From assembly GCA_949752795.1 (NCBI GenBank), contig OX457061.1, positions 39,650,338-39,714,337 on the forward strand: a stretch of DNA of 64,000 bases. Reading direction: 5' to 3'. Position numbers and translations under genes: made by a program. Source of the stretch: Hyperoodon ampullatus (Eukaryota > Chordata > Mammalia > Artiodactyla > Ziphiidae). Shown in pieces: positions 46,166 through 57,530 of this stretch. The notes under the pieces are model-generated. The model saw only the letters and a program-made list of their open reading frames with translations, did no database searches and was not told the DNA's origin. Numbering within the stretch: the first letter of the stretch is position 1; every line of letters starts with the position of its first letter.

Positions 46166-47189
46166 AAGGTATGTTTGAAGGTAAAAAACACATGGTTGAG
46201 CTGTGCCACTGGCTTTTTCCATAGTTTTGGCCTCCCCGGGAGATCTGGTGGATGTTAGTCTGAACCAGAAAATTTAGAGCCATCAAAAAAAAAGGAATTG
46301 AGGGACAGATTGCTTCAAGATGATGGAGCGGAAGGATGTGCACTCACTCCCTCTTGTGAGAGCACCAGAGTCACAACTAACTGCTGAACAATCATCGGCA
46401 GGAAGACACTGGAACTCACCAAAAAAGACACCCCACATCCAAAGACGAAGGAGAAGCTGCAACGAGACAGTAAGAGGGGCTGAATCACAATAAAATCAAA
46501 TCCCATAACCACTGAGTGGGTGACTCACAAACTGGAAAATAATTATACCACAGAAGTCCACACACTGGAGTGAAGGTCCTGAGCCTTGGGGTCTGGCAAC
46601 AGAAGGAGGAATTCCCAGAGATCAACCTTTGAAGGCTAGTGGGATTTGATTGCAGGGCTTTGACAGGACAGGGGGAAACAGAGTCTCCACTCTTGGAAAG
46701 CACACACAAACTAGTGTGTGCATCAGTACCTGGGGGAGGAGCAGTGACCCCATAGGAGGCTGAACCAGACCTACCTGCTAGTGTTGGAGGGTCTCCTGCA
46801 GAGGCAGGGGGTTGCTGTGGCTCACCACAGGGACAAGGACACTGGCAGCAGAAGTTCTGGGAAGTACTCTTTGGTGTGAGCCCTCCCGGAGGCCACCATT
46901 AGCCCCATCAAAGAGCTTGTAGCCTCCGGTGCTGGGTCACCTCAGGCCAAACAACCAACAGGGAGGGAAATCAGCCCTACCCATCATCAGACAAGAGGAC
47001 TAAAGTTTTACTGAGCTCTGCCTACCAGAGCCACACCCAGCTCTACCCACCACCAGTCCCTCCCATTAGGAAGCTTGCACAAGCCTTGTAGATAGCCTCA
47101 TTCACCACAGGGCAGAGAGAGCAGAAGCAAGAAAAACTACAGCCCTGCAGCCTGTGGAACGGAAACCACATTCACAGAAAACAGACAAA

Positions 47190-48092
47190 ATGAAAAGGCA
47201 GAAGACTATGTACCAGATGAGGGAACAAGGTAAAACCCCAGGAAAACAACTAAATGAAGTGTAGATAGGCAACCTTACAGAAAAAGAATTCAGAATAATG
47301 ATAGTGAAGATGACCCAGGACCTCAGAAAAAGAATGAAGGCAAAGATAGAGAAGATGCAAGAAATGTTTAATAAACACCTAGAAAGATTAAAGAACAAAC
47401 AAACAGAGATGAACAATACAATAACTGAAATGAAAATACACTAGAAGGAATTAATAGCAGAATAACTGAGGCAGAAGAATGGATAAGTGACCTGGAAGAC
47501 AGAATGGTGGAAATCACAGTCGTGGAACAGAATAAGGATAAAAGAATGCAAAGAAATGAAGACAGCTTAAGGGACCTCTGGGACAGCATTAAATGCATCA
47601 ACATTCGCCTTATAGGGGTTCCAGAAGAGGAAGAGAGAGAGAAAGGACCTGAGAAAATATTTGAAGAGATTATAGTTAAAAAATTCCCTAACATGGAAAA
47701 GGAAATAGCCACCCAAGTCCAAGAAGCACAGAATCCCAGGCAGGATTAACCCACGGAGAAACACGCCGAGACACATAGTAATCAAACTAACAAAAATTAA
47801 AGACAAAGAAAAATTATTAAAAGCAAAAAGAGAAAAACGACAAATAACATACAAGGAAACTCCCATAAGGTTAATAGATGATTACTCAGCAGAAACTCTA
47901 CAAGCCAGAAGGGACTGGCACAATATATTTAAAGTGATGAAAGGGAAGAACCTACAACCAAGATTACTGTACCCAGCAAGGATCTCATTCAGATTCAATG
48001 GAGAAATCAAAAGCTCTACAGACAAGCAAAAGCTAAGAGCATTCAGCACCACCAAACCAGCTCTACAACAAATGCTAAAGGAACTTCTCTAG
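47190..48092 (+). pseudogene. L1 ORF1 remnant
   Basis: ORF1 would start at the ATG 47190 and end at TAG 48090-48092. The frame 47504-47749 gives M-V-E-I-T-V-V-E-Q-N, then R-L-I-G-V-P-E-E-E-E-R-E and F-E-E-I-I-V, the coiled-coil to RRM part. It then shifts at E-A-Q-N-P-R-Q-D. The same Q-N/S-P-R-Q-D ending is seen in the minus copy (27596), so that shift may be shared by the subfamily. An early one-base loss near 47438 also breaks the frame. Confidence 0.85.
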
Positions 48093-48150
48093 GCAGGAAA
48101 CACAAGAGAAGAAAAGGACCTACAAAAACAAACCCCAAACAATTAAGAAA

Positions 48151-51100
48151 ACGGTAATAGGAATGTGCATATTGATAAATACCTGACATGTGAATGGATT
48201 AAATGCTCCAACCAAAAGATACAGGCTCACTGAATGGATACAAAAACAAGAGCCTTATATATGCTGTCTACAAGAGACCCACTTCAGACCTAGGGACACA
48301 TACAGACTGAAAGTGAGGGGATGGAAAAAGATATTCCATGCAAATGGAAATCAAAAGAAAGCTGGGGTAGCAATACTCATATCAGATAAAATAGACTTTA
48401 AAATAAAGAATGTTACAAAAGACAAGGAAAGTCACTACATAATGATCAAGGGATCAATCCAAGAAGAAGATATAACAATTATAAATATTTATGCACCCAA
48501 CCTAGGAAAACCTCAACACATAAGGCAAATGCTAACAGCTATAAAAGGGGAAATAGACAGTAATACAATAATAGTAATACAATAATAAATAACAGGGGAC
48601 TTTAACACCTCACTTACACAAATGGACAGATCATCCAGACAGAAAATTAATAAGGAAACACAAGCTTTAAATGACACAATAAATCAGAGAGATTTAATTG
48701 ATATTTATAGGACATTGCATCTGAAAACAGCAGATTACACTTTCTTTTCAAGTGCACATGGAACATTCTCCAGGATAGATCACATGTGGGGTCACAAATC
48801 AAGCCTCAGTAAATTTAAGAAAATTGAAATCATATCAAGCACCTTTTCTGACCACAGCGCTATGAGATTAGAAATGAATTACAGGGGGAAAAAAACGTAA
48901 AAAACACAAACACATGGAGGCTATGAAAATACTTTACTAAATAACTAAGAGATCACTGAAGAAATCAAAGAAGAAAGCAAAAAAATACCTAGAGACAAAT
49001 GACAATGAAAACACGATGATCCAAAACCTATGGGATGCAGCAAAAGCAGTTCTAAGAGGGAAGTTTATGACAATACAATCCTACCTAAAGAAACAAGAAA
49101 AATCTCAAATAAAAACTCTAACCTTACACCTAAAGGAACTAGAGAAAAAAGAATAAACAAAACCCAAAATTAGTAGAAGGGAAGAAACCATAAAGGCCAG
49201 AGCAGAAATAAATTAAATAGAAACAAAGAAAACAATAGTAAAGATCAATAAAACTAAAAGCTGGTTCTTTGAGCAGATAAACAAAACTGATAAACCTTTA
49301 GCCAGAATCATCAAGAAAAAGAAGGAGATGACTCAAAAAGAAATGAAAAAGGAGAAGTTACAACGGATACTGTGGAAATACAAAACATAAGAGACTACTA
49401 CAAGCAGCTCTATGTCAATAAAACGGACAACATGGAAGAAATGGACAAATTCTTAGAAAGGTATAACCTTCCAAGATTGAACCAGGAAGAAATAGAAAAT
49501 ATGAACAGACCAATCACAAGTAATAAAATTGAAACTATGATTAAAAATCTTCAAACAAACAAAAGTCGAGGACCAGATGGCTTCACAGTTGAATTCTATC
49601 AAGCATTTAGAGAAGAGCTAACACCTATCCTTCCCAAACTCTTCCAAAAAATTGCAGAGGAAGGGACACTCCCAAACTTATTCTACAAGGCCACCACATC
49701 CTGATACCAAAACCAGACAAAGATACTACAAAAAAAGAAAATTACAGACCAATATCACTGATGAATATAGATGCAAAAATCCTCAACAAAATACTAGCAA
49801 ACAGAATCCAACAACACATTAAAAGAATGATACACCATGATCAAGTGGGATTTATCCCAGGGATGGAAGGATTCTTCAATATATGTAAATCAATCAATGT
49901 GATACACCATATTAACAAATTGAAGGATAAAAAACATATGATCATCTCAATAGATGCAGAAAAAGCTTTTGACAGAATTCAACACCCGGGCTTCCCTGGT
50001 GGCGCAGTGGTTGATAGTCCGTCTGCCGATGCAGGGGACACGGGTTCATGCCCCAGTCTGGGAAGATCCCACATGCCACGGAGCGGCTGGGTCCGTGAGC
50101 CATTGCTGCTGAGCCTGAGCATCCGGAGCCTGTGCTCTGCAACGGGAGAGGCCACAACAGTGAGAGGCCCGCGTACCACAAAAAAAAAAAAAAAATTCAA
50201 CACCCATTTTTGGAAGTTCCAGCCACGGCAATCAGAGAAGAAAAAGAAATAAAAGGAATACAAATTGGAAAAGAAGAAGTAAAACTGCCACTGTTTGCAG
50301 ATGACATGATACTGTACATAGAAAATCCTACAGATGCCACCAGAAAACTACTAGAGCTAATCAATGAGTTTGGTAAAGTTGCAGGATACAAAATTAATGT
50401 GCAGAAACCTCTTGCATTCCTATACACTAATAATGAAAGATCAGAAAGAGAAATTAAGGAAACAATCCTAGGCACCACTGCAACAAAAAGAATAAAATAC
50501 CTAGGAATAAACCTACCTAAGGAGGCACCTACCTAAGGAGGTAAAAGACTTGTACTCAGAAAACTATAAGACACTGATGAAAGAAATCAAAGATGACACA
50601 AACAGATGGAGAGATATACTATGTTCTTGGATTGGAAGAATCAATATTGTGAAAATGACTCTACTACCCAAAGCAATCTACAGATTCAATGCAATCCTTA
50701 TCAAATTACCAATGGCATCTTTTACAGAACTAGAACAAAAAATCTTAAAATTTGTATGGAAACCCAAAAGACCTCGAATAGCCAAAGCAATCTTGAGGAA
50801 AAAAACGGAGTTGGAGGAATCAGATTCCCTGACTTCAGACTATACTACGAGCTACAGTAATCAAGACAATATGGTACTGGCGCAAAAACAGACATATAGA
50901 TCAATGGAACAGGATAGAAAGCCCAGAGATAAACCCATGCATCTGTGGTCAACTAATCTATGACAAAGAAGGTAAGGATATACAATGGAGAAAAGACAGT
51001 CTCTTCAATAAGTGGTGCTGGGAAAACTGGACAGCTACATGTAAAAGAATGAAATTAGAACACTCCCTAACACCATACACAAAAATAAAGCCAAGTTGGA

Positions 51101-52040
51101 TTAAAGACCTAAATGTAAGACCGGACACTGTAAAACTCTTAGAGGAAAACATGGGAAGAACACTCTGACGTAAGTCACAGCAAGATCTTTTTTGACCCAC
51201 CTCCTAGATTAATGGAAGTAAAAACAAAAATAAACAAATGGGACCTAATGAAACTTAAAGGCTTTTGCACAGCAAAGGAAACCATAAACAAGATGAAAAG
51301 ACAACCCTCAAATTGGGAGAAAATACTTGCAAACCAATCATTGAACAAGGGATTAATTTCCAAAATATACAAACAGCTCATGCAGCTCAATATAAAAAAC
51401 AAACAAACAACCCAATCCAAAAATGGGCAGAAGACCTAAATAGACATTTCTCCAAAGAAGACATACAGATGGCCAAGAGGCAGATGAAAAGATGCTCAAC
51501 ATCACTAATTATTAGAGAAATGTAAATCAAAACTACAATGAGGTATCAGCTTACACCCGTTAGAATAGGCATTATCAGAAAATCTACAAACAACAAATGC
51601 TGGAAAAGGTGTGGAGAAAAGGGAACCCTCTTACACTGTTGGTGGGAATGTAAATTGATACAGCCACTATGGAGAACAGTATGGAGGTGCCTTAAAAAAT
51701 GAAAAATAGAATAACCATATGACCCAGCAATTCCACTATTGGGCATATACCCAGAGAAAACAATAATTCAGAAAGACTCATGCACCCCAGTGTTCATTGC
51801 AGCACTATTTACAATAGCCAGGTCGTGGAAGCAACCTAAATGCCCATCAACAGACAAATGGATAAAGACAATGTGGTACATATACACAATGGAGTATTAC
51901 TCAGCCATAAAAAGGAATGAAATAGGGTCGTTTGTAGAGACGTGGATGGACCTACAGACTGTCATACAGAGTGAAGTAAGTCAGAAAGAAAAAAAACAAA
52001 TATCATATATTAATGTATATATGTGGAATCTAGAAAAATG
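48151..52040 (+). pseudogene. L1 ORF2 remnant with lost start and SINE insertion
   Basis: The expected start codon is ACG (48151-48153) where the plus copies at 30717 and 40401 have ATG. The frame 48190-48585 begins M-N-G-L-N-A-P-T and holds L-Q-E-T-H-F and N-I-Y-A-P-N, but a local duplication near 48561-48590 replaces the G-D-F-N part. RT text follows in 49372-49704 and 49761-49980 ([16 protein letters not shown]), where the SINE cuts in. After the SINE about 200 bp of RT is missing, then L-F-A-D-D-M-I-L-Y (50294-50305) is intact. The C-terminus is in 51739-52050. Confidence 0.88.
49988..50193 (+). mobile_element. CHR-2 SINE, copy 4
   Basis: Box A TGGCGCAGTGG (50000-50010) and box B GGTTCATGCCC (50043-50053) are readable, with an A tail. 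The target duplication AATTCAACACCC is perfect at 49976-49987 and 50194-50205. It inserted in the RT-coding part of the L1. The next 5-6 bases are still L1, then about 200 bp of ORF2 is missing. Confidence 0.95.
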
Positions 52041-52217
52041 GTACAGATGAACCGATTTGCAAGGCAGAAATAGAGACACAGATGTAGAGAACAAACGTAT
52101 GGACAACAAGGGAAGAAAGCAGGCGTGGTGGTGGATGAATTGGGAGATTGGGATTTACATATGGACACTAATATGTATAAAATAGAGAGCTGCTGTATAA
52201 AAAATTAAATTAAATTA

Positions 52218-52530
52218 AAAGAAAAAGGGAATGAAGGGATAAATTGGGAGTATGGGATTAACATATACATACTACTATATACAAAATAGATAAAAAACGA
52301 GGACCTACTGTACCGCACAGGGAACTATATTTAATATCTTGTAATAACCTATAGTTGAAAAGAATCTGAAAAAGAAGATATCTATCTATCTATCTATATC
52401 TGAACCACTGTGCTATATATATACATATATTATATATATATATATATCTGAATCACTGTGTTATACACCTGAAACTAACAAGAAATTGTAAATCAACAAT
52501 ACTTTAATAAAATAAAATTAAAAATAAATA
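52218..52530 (+). mobile_element. older L1 3' UTR tail
   Basis: This is a second L1 3' end, older than the one before it: AAATTGGGAGTATGGGATTA, CATACTACTATATACAAAAT, GCACAGGGAACTATATTTAA and CACCTGAAACTAACAAG, then AATAAAATAAAATT. It begins within the right target duplication of the 46312 L1, which suggests that the younger L1 inserted at or near its 5' truncation point. Two microsatellites are inside it. Confidence 0.78.
52376..52447. repeat. (CTAT)n and (TA)n microsatellites
   Basis: About five CTAT/ATCT units (52378-52398) are followed after 14 bases by a TATATA-rich tract (52412-52447). Both lie in the older L1 3' UTR and interrupt its normal text. Confidence 0.92.
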
Positions 52531-52794
52531 AAAACCTACATTTCCACAGTTCTGAACCCAAGTAGAGACTCTGAATTGGTACATCATTCTTAGAGCTTTT
52601 ATCTCTCTTTTTGGTGATTTCACTCTTAGGATTACAAAATACTTTTTTTGCAATATCAAAAATAAAACCCCAAGGCGTAGTCAATTAAGAATTTTAAGAA
52701 TGCCCATGTCAATAATAAAAATTAACATGGAATAATTGAAGTTAAAAAAGAGGGAAGATTCCTAAAATACTGTTGATTTTGAAAACTCAGCCTC
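52531..52794. other. unique spacer
   Basis: No repeat or exon was recognised between the L1 tail and the LTR cluster. It is A+T-rich. Confidence 0.55.
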
Positions 52795-53045
52795 TGTACT
52801 GGTGCTGAAACAAATCTCAGAGACAGAGTTTTGGGTGAAGTAGAAAGAATAGCTTTATTGCTTTGCCAGGCAAAGGGGACACAGCAGGTTCCTGCCTTTG
52901 ACACCTGTGTGTCCCAACCCAGAGATTAGAGTGTGTGCAGGGCCTGCACTCCTTTAATCTGGCCTCAGGTTTTCTTCTCTGGAATGAGGAATGCTAACTC
53001 TATTTGTAGGGGGTTTTGATTCTGCAAAGGACTCAAAGATATTGT
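52795..53045 (-). mobile_element. ERV LTR, 3' part (minus strand)
   Basis: Read on the minus strand, the segment carries CAATAAAGCTATTC (poly(A) signal AATAAA), then CCCAAAACTCTGTCTCTGAG and a CAGCACCAGTACA end, the typical R-U5 end of an ERV1-type LTR seen in cetartiodactyl genomes. The U3 side (toward 53045) is incomplete. It directly abuts the plus-strand arm at 53052. No viral genes lie beside it. Confidence 0.6.
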
Positions 53046-53257
53046 TATGTGTAAGAGAAGCCATTTCTAGCCTAAGCCATTTTGTGATCTAAGCCTGGCC
53101 AAAATGCTGGTCAATGAACAGGTCTCAGTAATTAATGATCTTAAGGGAACAAAAGAAGGGAGAAACAAATAACTGTTATCAGGCAAGAGAAGTAAGAATA
53201 GCAAAGATAATATATCAGTTATAACTCCCAGTTTTGTTTCAATGGTAAAGATCAGCC
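53043..53257 (+). repeat. inverted-repeat arm A (LTR U3-like, plus)
   Basis: The arm 53052-53257 is the reverse complement of 53606-53813, with about 85-90% identity by eye. It begins near a TG (TGTTATGTGTAAGAGAAG) and runs GCCATTTCTAGCCTAAGCC, GGTCTCAGTAATTAATG, AACTGTTATCAGGCAAGAG to GGTAAAGATCAGCC. The other arm is the U3 part of a minus-strand LTR, so this arm looks like a truncated copy of the same LTR in the opposite orientation. Confidence 0.85.
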
Positions 53258-53327
53258 TGATAATCAGCCTAAGATAGCACCTTTGTTTGGCTTCCTCCCT
53301 TATGTTACCCGAAAAACTGGATTCACC

Positions 53328-53818
53328 TTTTGGTGGGTGTTGAGCCAAAAGACACAACCAAGCCAAAGATCAGGAGAAGGAAGGATTTATTACCTGCAGC
53401 AAGTAAGGAGAACACTGGGGATCTTTCCCAAAGCAGTGCCTCCCCGAACAGCAAAATTGGAGAAGTTTTAACCTTAGGGTTACATGCATATACATGAAGG
53501 GGTTTGGGTGGTCGACAGAATCTAAGCTTTAGTTGATTCAAGCCTCGAGGGTCAGAAAAGGTCAACATCATCCTCCCTTAGGTTCCAGTTGATCTGAGCA
53601 CTTCCGGCTGATCTTTACCATTGAAACAAAACTGGGAGTCTTTACAATGGATATATTATCTTTGCTATTCTTACTTCTCTTGCCTGATAACAGTTATTTG
53701 TTTCTGCATTCTTTTTCTACCTTCATATCTTAATTACTGAGACCTGTTCATGGACCAGCACTGTGGCCAGGCTTAGATCACAAAATGGCTTAGGCTAGAA
53801 ATGGCTTCTCTTATGTCA
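53328..53818 (-). mobile_element. ERV LTR (minus strand), near complete; holds arm B
   Basis: On the minus strand the block starts TGACATAAGAGAAGCC (at 53818) and runs about 490 bp to GGCTCAACA (at about 53328), with AATAAATCC near 53388-53396 at a sensible poly(A)-signal position. Its first 208 bases (53813-53606) form arm B of the inverted repeat. Ends, length and signal fit a solo LTR. A two-gene retroviral interior is absent. The sequence CCCACCAAAAGGTG just after the CA end could be leader or host DNA. Confidence 0.65.
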
Positions 53819-55402
53819 AGAAAGCCATGCCTGGTTCTCTTTCTCTGGGGACCCCCTACCCTATCTGTTTACACTTACTGCCCTGCTTCCATCACTATTG
53901 ACTGGTCTCCCTGTGAGCACTTCCTTAGTAAATCCCTCACACACAAATCTTCACCTCAGAAAGTAGCTTCTGGAGAACCTGACCTTACAAGAGTGTTTAC
54001 TAAGTGGGGCATATGAACGTGCATAAAATGTAGTAACAACTTTCAAGGTGTTTTCAACCAAGTTGAACTTAATTTGAAGCTGTATATGTATTTCTGATTG
54101 GAAGATAAACTTCCAATAGGTTTAGAAATAGCATGGTTATCTAGACATTCTTGGTATCTTGAGGACGATCCTTCTGTTTTTATAAAAGGTTGCCTGCCTT
54201 GTGCATGGCAGTAGGTTTGACTATTTGGCCTTGCTTCATTAAGTTAAACAAGAACAAGCATTATCAAATGTTAGATTTACTGGAGCCTCTGGCTTCAAGT
54301 AACTTCATGAGTCGTTCCTGACAAGCTCACAAATATTACGGCCATAACCTTTGTGGTGGTAAGGTGGGTTTCCTTAGTTTTATCTTTAGTCTAACAACAC
54401 AAGCAATGCTGGCCACACTAATTAAAACAAGTAAAGAGTTAACCTTCAAAATGACTACAGTCCACATGGCAGCATGGAAGCCATCAGAGTCATTTAATCT
54501 TCCAGAGAATTTATCACTGCAGTAACCCAAGTCTTTCATGTGGGTTTCTGCCACAATCCTTAATGTGCACACACAAGAAGACTCTGGTGTTCATGGGTAT
54601 GGCATAGCACCATGAACATGGATTTGTACAATAAACAGGACGCTTGAGGCAGAATGGCTGCCAGAAGAAGCATGCAGCCTCTGCCATCGGAATTTGTGCA
54701 GATGGTCATGTTGGTGACAAGGATGCTCAGAGCTCTTGGTCTTACTTCACAATCACCCACTGTTCGTTCTCGCTCTTTTGCCTTCTCCTGTCCTCACTCT
54801 TAGCTTCTGCCAAACGTATCCTGTCAGCTACATATTCTCCTTTCTTCCAGTTCTGCCCCAGATACTTTCCCATGTTCTGTTCAAAAAGCCTCAGTTTCCC
54901 CTGAAAAGATTTTCCTCAAGAATTATCCTCTCCCCACAAACTCCCCGCCCAAGAAATCCTAAGCTGTTTTGTCCCACATTGTTGCACTGAAAGCCTGGAA
55001 AGAAGGACCTGAATGGGTTGCCTGGCTCCCTGGCATGAAGGCAGCGCCCTCATGTCTTCACACTCAAACCTTGTTTTAGACACCCTGAAACCAAGTTTAA
55101 GAGCTCAATCTCTATGGTCATGAAATTTTACAAACTGCTACAGAGAGTTGAATTTAGATGATGCAACCACTTTATTTTCAGTACAATGTATTTTTAGCTG
55201 AAGGGGGTTTCCAGAGGAAAGTCATATCTTTTATAGGGTATCATGCTTGTCAAAAGCAATTAAATACCATATAGAATCCTCAAAGAAATGTTCAAGTGTA
55301 ATCTGGATACAGTTTGGGTATCTGAATAAATATAAATTTGACCAAACCCTCTTGTATATGAAATATAGCCTAAAACATATTACTTTTGAAAAACACTGAA
55401 GT
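53819..55402. other. mostly unique DNA; possible LTR 3' end
   Basis: Near 53915-53990 the plus strand TTCCTTAGTAAATCCCTCAC and TTCTGGAGAACCTGACC resemble the 3' end of another old LTR, unnamed. The frame at 54336-54572 (minus, 78 codons) holds a hydrophobic stretch, and 54644-54904 (plus, 86 codons) is open, but neither shows family motifs. The rest is unique. Confidence 0.45.
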
Positions 55403-55413
55403 TATTCAAATGT

Positions 55414-55772
55414 GTTTTTTAAAATTTATTTTTATTTATTTATTTATTTTTAGCTGCATTAGGTCTTTGTTGTTGTGCTCGGGCTTTCTCTACTTGAGGC
55501 GAGCGGGGGCTACTTTTCATTGCGGTGAGCGGACTTCTCATTGCAGTGGCTTCTCTAATTGTGGAGCATGGGCTCTAGACGCGTGGGCTTCAGTAGTTGT
55601 GGCGCACAGTCTCAGTAGTTGTAGCTTGCAGGCTCTAGAGTGCAGGCTCAGTAGTTGTGGTGCATGGGTTTCGTTGCTCTGCGGCATGTGGGATCTTCCC
55701 GGACCAGGGCTCGAACCCATGTCCCCTGCATTGGCAGGCAGATTCTTAACCACTGCACCACCAGGGAAGCCC
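55414..55772 (-). mobile_element. CHR-1-like SINE, antisense, full length
   Basis: On the plus strand the element begins with the antisense tail TTTATTTATTTATTTATTTT, continues through AGTAGTTGTGGCGCA-type repeats (four degenerate AGTAGTTG units) and ends with GGCTCGAACCCATGTCCC (antisense box B) and CCACCAGGGAAGCC (antisense head). The target duplication TATTCAAATGT is present at 55403-55413 and 55773-55783. At about 359 bp it is the longest SINE in the window. CpGs near 55500-55580 are better kept than in the copy at 7281. Confidence 0.92.
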
Positions 55773-55783
55773 TATTCAAATGT

Positions 55784-56171
55784 TTTGATTTAAAATGTTT
55801 TCCACCAGCCATTGATTTAGAAATGTCATTTGCCATGTAATTCCAAATGACTTTACAGACTACAGAGCATGGAATTATTGTGTTAAAAGGAGACTTTAAT
55901 GATCTTACATAAGCCAGAAAGACTTCATTTAAAATTTATATGAAAGATGTATCAATTGTTGGCCCAAGAACCTCTTGTTTCAGACACCTGTCATTTAAAT
56001 GGCAGGATTTAAGAGAATACATGACATTTCTAGCAACTGGACCAAGGTTATAGCAATCAAGTATTAGCTTGTTTCTATAGTCAAGTTATTTCAAAGCCAT
56101 GGTACACGTTGCTCATTCCTATGAGACATGATCTTAGACCCATTCACACCATCAAGGCAGCTCAAGTCAAA
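55784..56171. other. unique non-coding DNA
   Basis: No repeat or exon was recognised. Confidence 0.55.
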
Positions 56172-56690
56172 GTTATTAGTCTCATTGTCTATTGCTGCAT
56201 AACGAACTCTCCCAAACTTACTGGCATAAAACAGAAACTATCTGACTATGCTATGGATTCTGTGGGTAAAGAATTTGGAAAGGGCACAGTAGAGCTGGCT
56301 TGTCTCCACTCTGTGATGTCTGCGTCCTCAGCTGAAAAGGCTGGAACAGCTGAGGTTGGAGGATTCACTTCCAAGGTTGCTTCTTCATTCACATGCCTGG
56401 CTCCTGGGCTGGGCTGCTCCAAGCTGGGCTCACTGGGGCTCTTGACTAGGGCACCTTTATGTGGCCTCTCTGTGTGCCTTGGGTTTCTCAGAGTGTGGCT
56501 GGTAGGATCTGAGAGGGAACATTCCAAGAGCAAGTGTTCCAAGAGAACCAGATGGAAGCTGTCTGGCCTTTTCTGACCTAGTCTTAGAAGCTACACAGCA
56601 TCACTTCTGCCATGCTCATCATGTGAAGCACTCATAAGCCCACACAGATTCAAGGGGAGGGGTTAATGAGAGGAGGGTCCAAGGATATGG
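56172..56690 (+). mobile_element. MLT1/MaLR-like LTR fossil
   Basis: The text TTGTCTATTGCTGCATAACG, then CCCAAACTTACTGGCATAAA, GATTCTGTGGGTAAAGAATT, a run of CTGGGCT/GGGGCTC words, and AGATTCAAGGGGAGGGG near the end matches the order I remember for MLT1-type MaLR LTRs and close relatives. The 155-codon frame across it (56109-56576) is not a gene. The exact family needs a library search. Confidence 0.55.
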
Positions 56691-56717
56691 TTTTGGCAAG
56701 ATGGACAAAATATGAGC

Positions 56718-56850
56718 TTGGCTTTGAGTCCTGATTCCTCCCTTTCTAAATGGGTGACCTTGGGCAAGCTTACTTGACCTCTTTCTTTACTGTACAAACT
56801 CAGATCGTGATCAATCACAAGGTTGCTAGAATATGCACAAATCCACGTTA
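56718..56850 (+). mobile_element. MIR SINE fossil
   Basis: MIR core landmarks appear in order: TGGCTTTGAGTCCTGATTCC, AAATGGGTGACCTTGGGCAA, GCTTACTTGACCTCTTTC, and a following AGGTTGCTAGAATATGC. The head and end are partial. Confidence 0.8.
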
Positions 56851-57530
56851 GAGTACATTGGTGTTCATGAACAGCTGGCTGATTTTAAGCTTCTTTTTCT
56901 TTACCACATTTACCTCCCTTCTCAGGCAGGAGAATCCTCAATCTTCCTCCCATAATTCCACCAAAATCTGCTCTCAAAGCCATTGTTCAGAAGGTGGAAT
57001 CTCCCAGTTGCCCCTCAGTGGCTGATGGAGGACATGGTGGAATGCCCAGGGAAGCTGCACCTTACAGAAGCCACCTACCCTACTACTCAGTCATGCCTAA
57101 GAGCCTACCCCTGCCTTCGGGTTTGGTTAGAATTTCAAATCTCCCCTCTCATGACACCTGTAGAAGCCATTGAAAGACGTTCTTTAAGCCCTCAGGACTT
57201 TCCTTTTCCTTTAAAGAAAATGAAATGGAATTCCAGATCAGAGACCCACCAGACAGAATTTTTATGAAGTATGTGTTCCTGTTCTTTCTACTTCCTGTCC
57301 CTGCCTGCTGTCAAATCAGTTGAGGCAGGGGTGTACTGAGAATGTAAAGGGCACTTTCAGCCTGGCTTCTCCTTCAGCCCAAATTCTTTACCCAAGCACA
57401 TTACTGACATCTGCTCCAGCAACCAGAGCAGTTTCATTCATCTCCAGAGCTGGCGAACATATAGAATATTCTGAATGTGAGAGGTGGTGAGGACAATATT
57501 GTATCCAATTATGATTAAAGAATGCCATAC
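56851..57530. other. unique non-coding DNA
   Basis: No family was recognised. The 94-codon plus frame at 56983-57267 shows no motif and no paired splice context. Confidence 0.5.

Larger units (their letters stand above)
46312..52205 (+). mobile_element. full-length L1 (type 2 5' UTR), inactive
   Basis: A complete L1 runs from the 5' UTR (46312-47189; GAAGACACTGGAACTCACC and GAAGTCCACACACTGGAG match the minus copy at 29062) through ORF1, ORF2 and a type B 3' UTR ending in an A/T tail at about 52205. Flanking words AAAGGAATTGAGGGACA (about 46292-46308) and AAAGGGAATGAAGGGATA (about 52225-52242) look like a decayed target duplication, though offset by a few bases. A SINE sits in ORF2 at 49988. 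Lost start, frameshifts and an RT deletion make it inactive. Confidence 0.88.

Noticed and set aside
54336..54572. 78-codon minus frame with a hydrophobic stretch, considered as an ERV env tail
   Set aside because: One short hydrophobic run is not enough. No env motifs, no neighbouring retroviral genes and no clear link to the LTRs at 52795-53818.
56109..56576. 155-codon plus frame
   Set aside because: It lies within an MLT1-like repeat, has an opposing 98-codon frame and no family motif.
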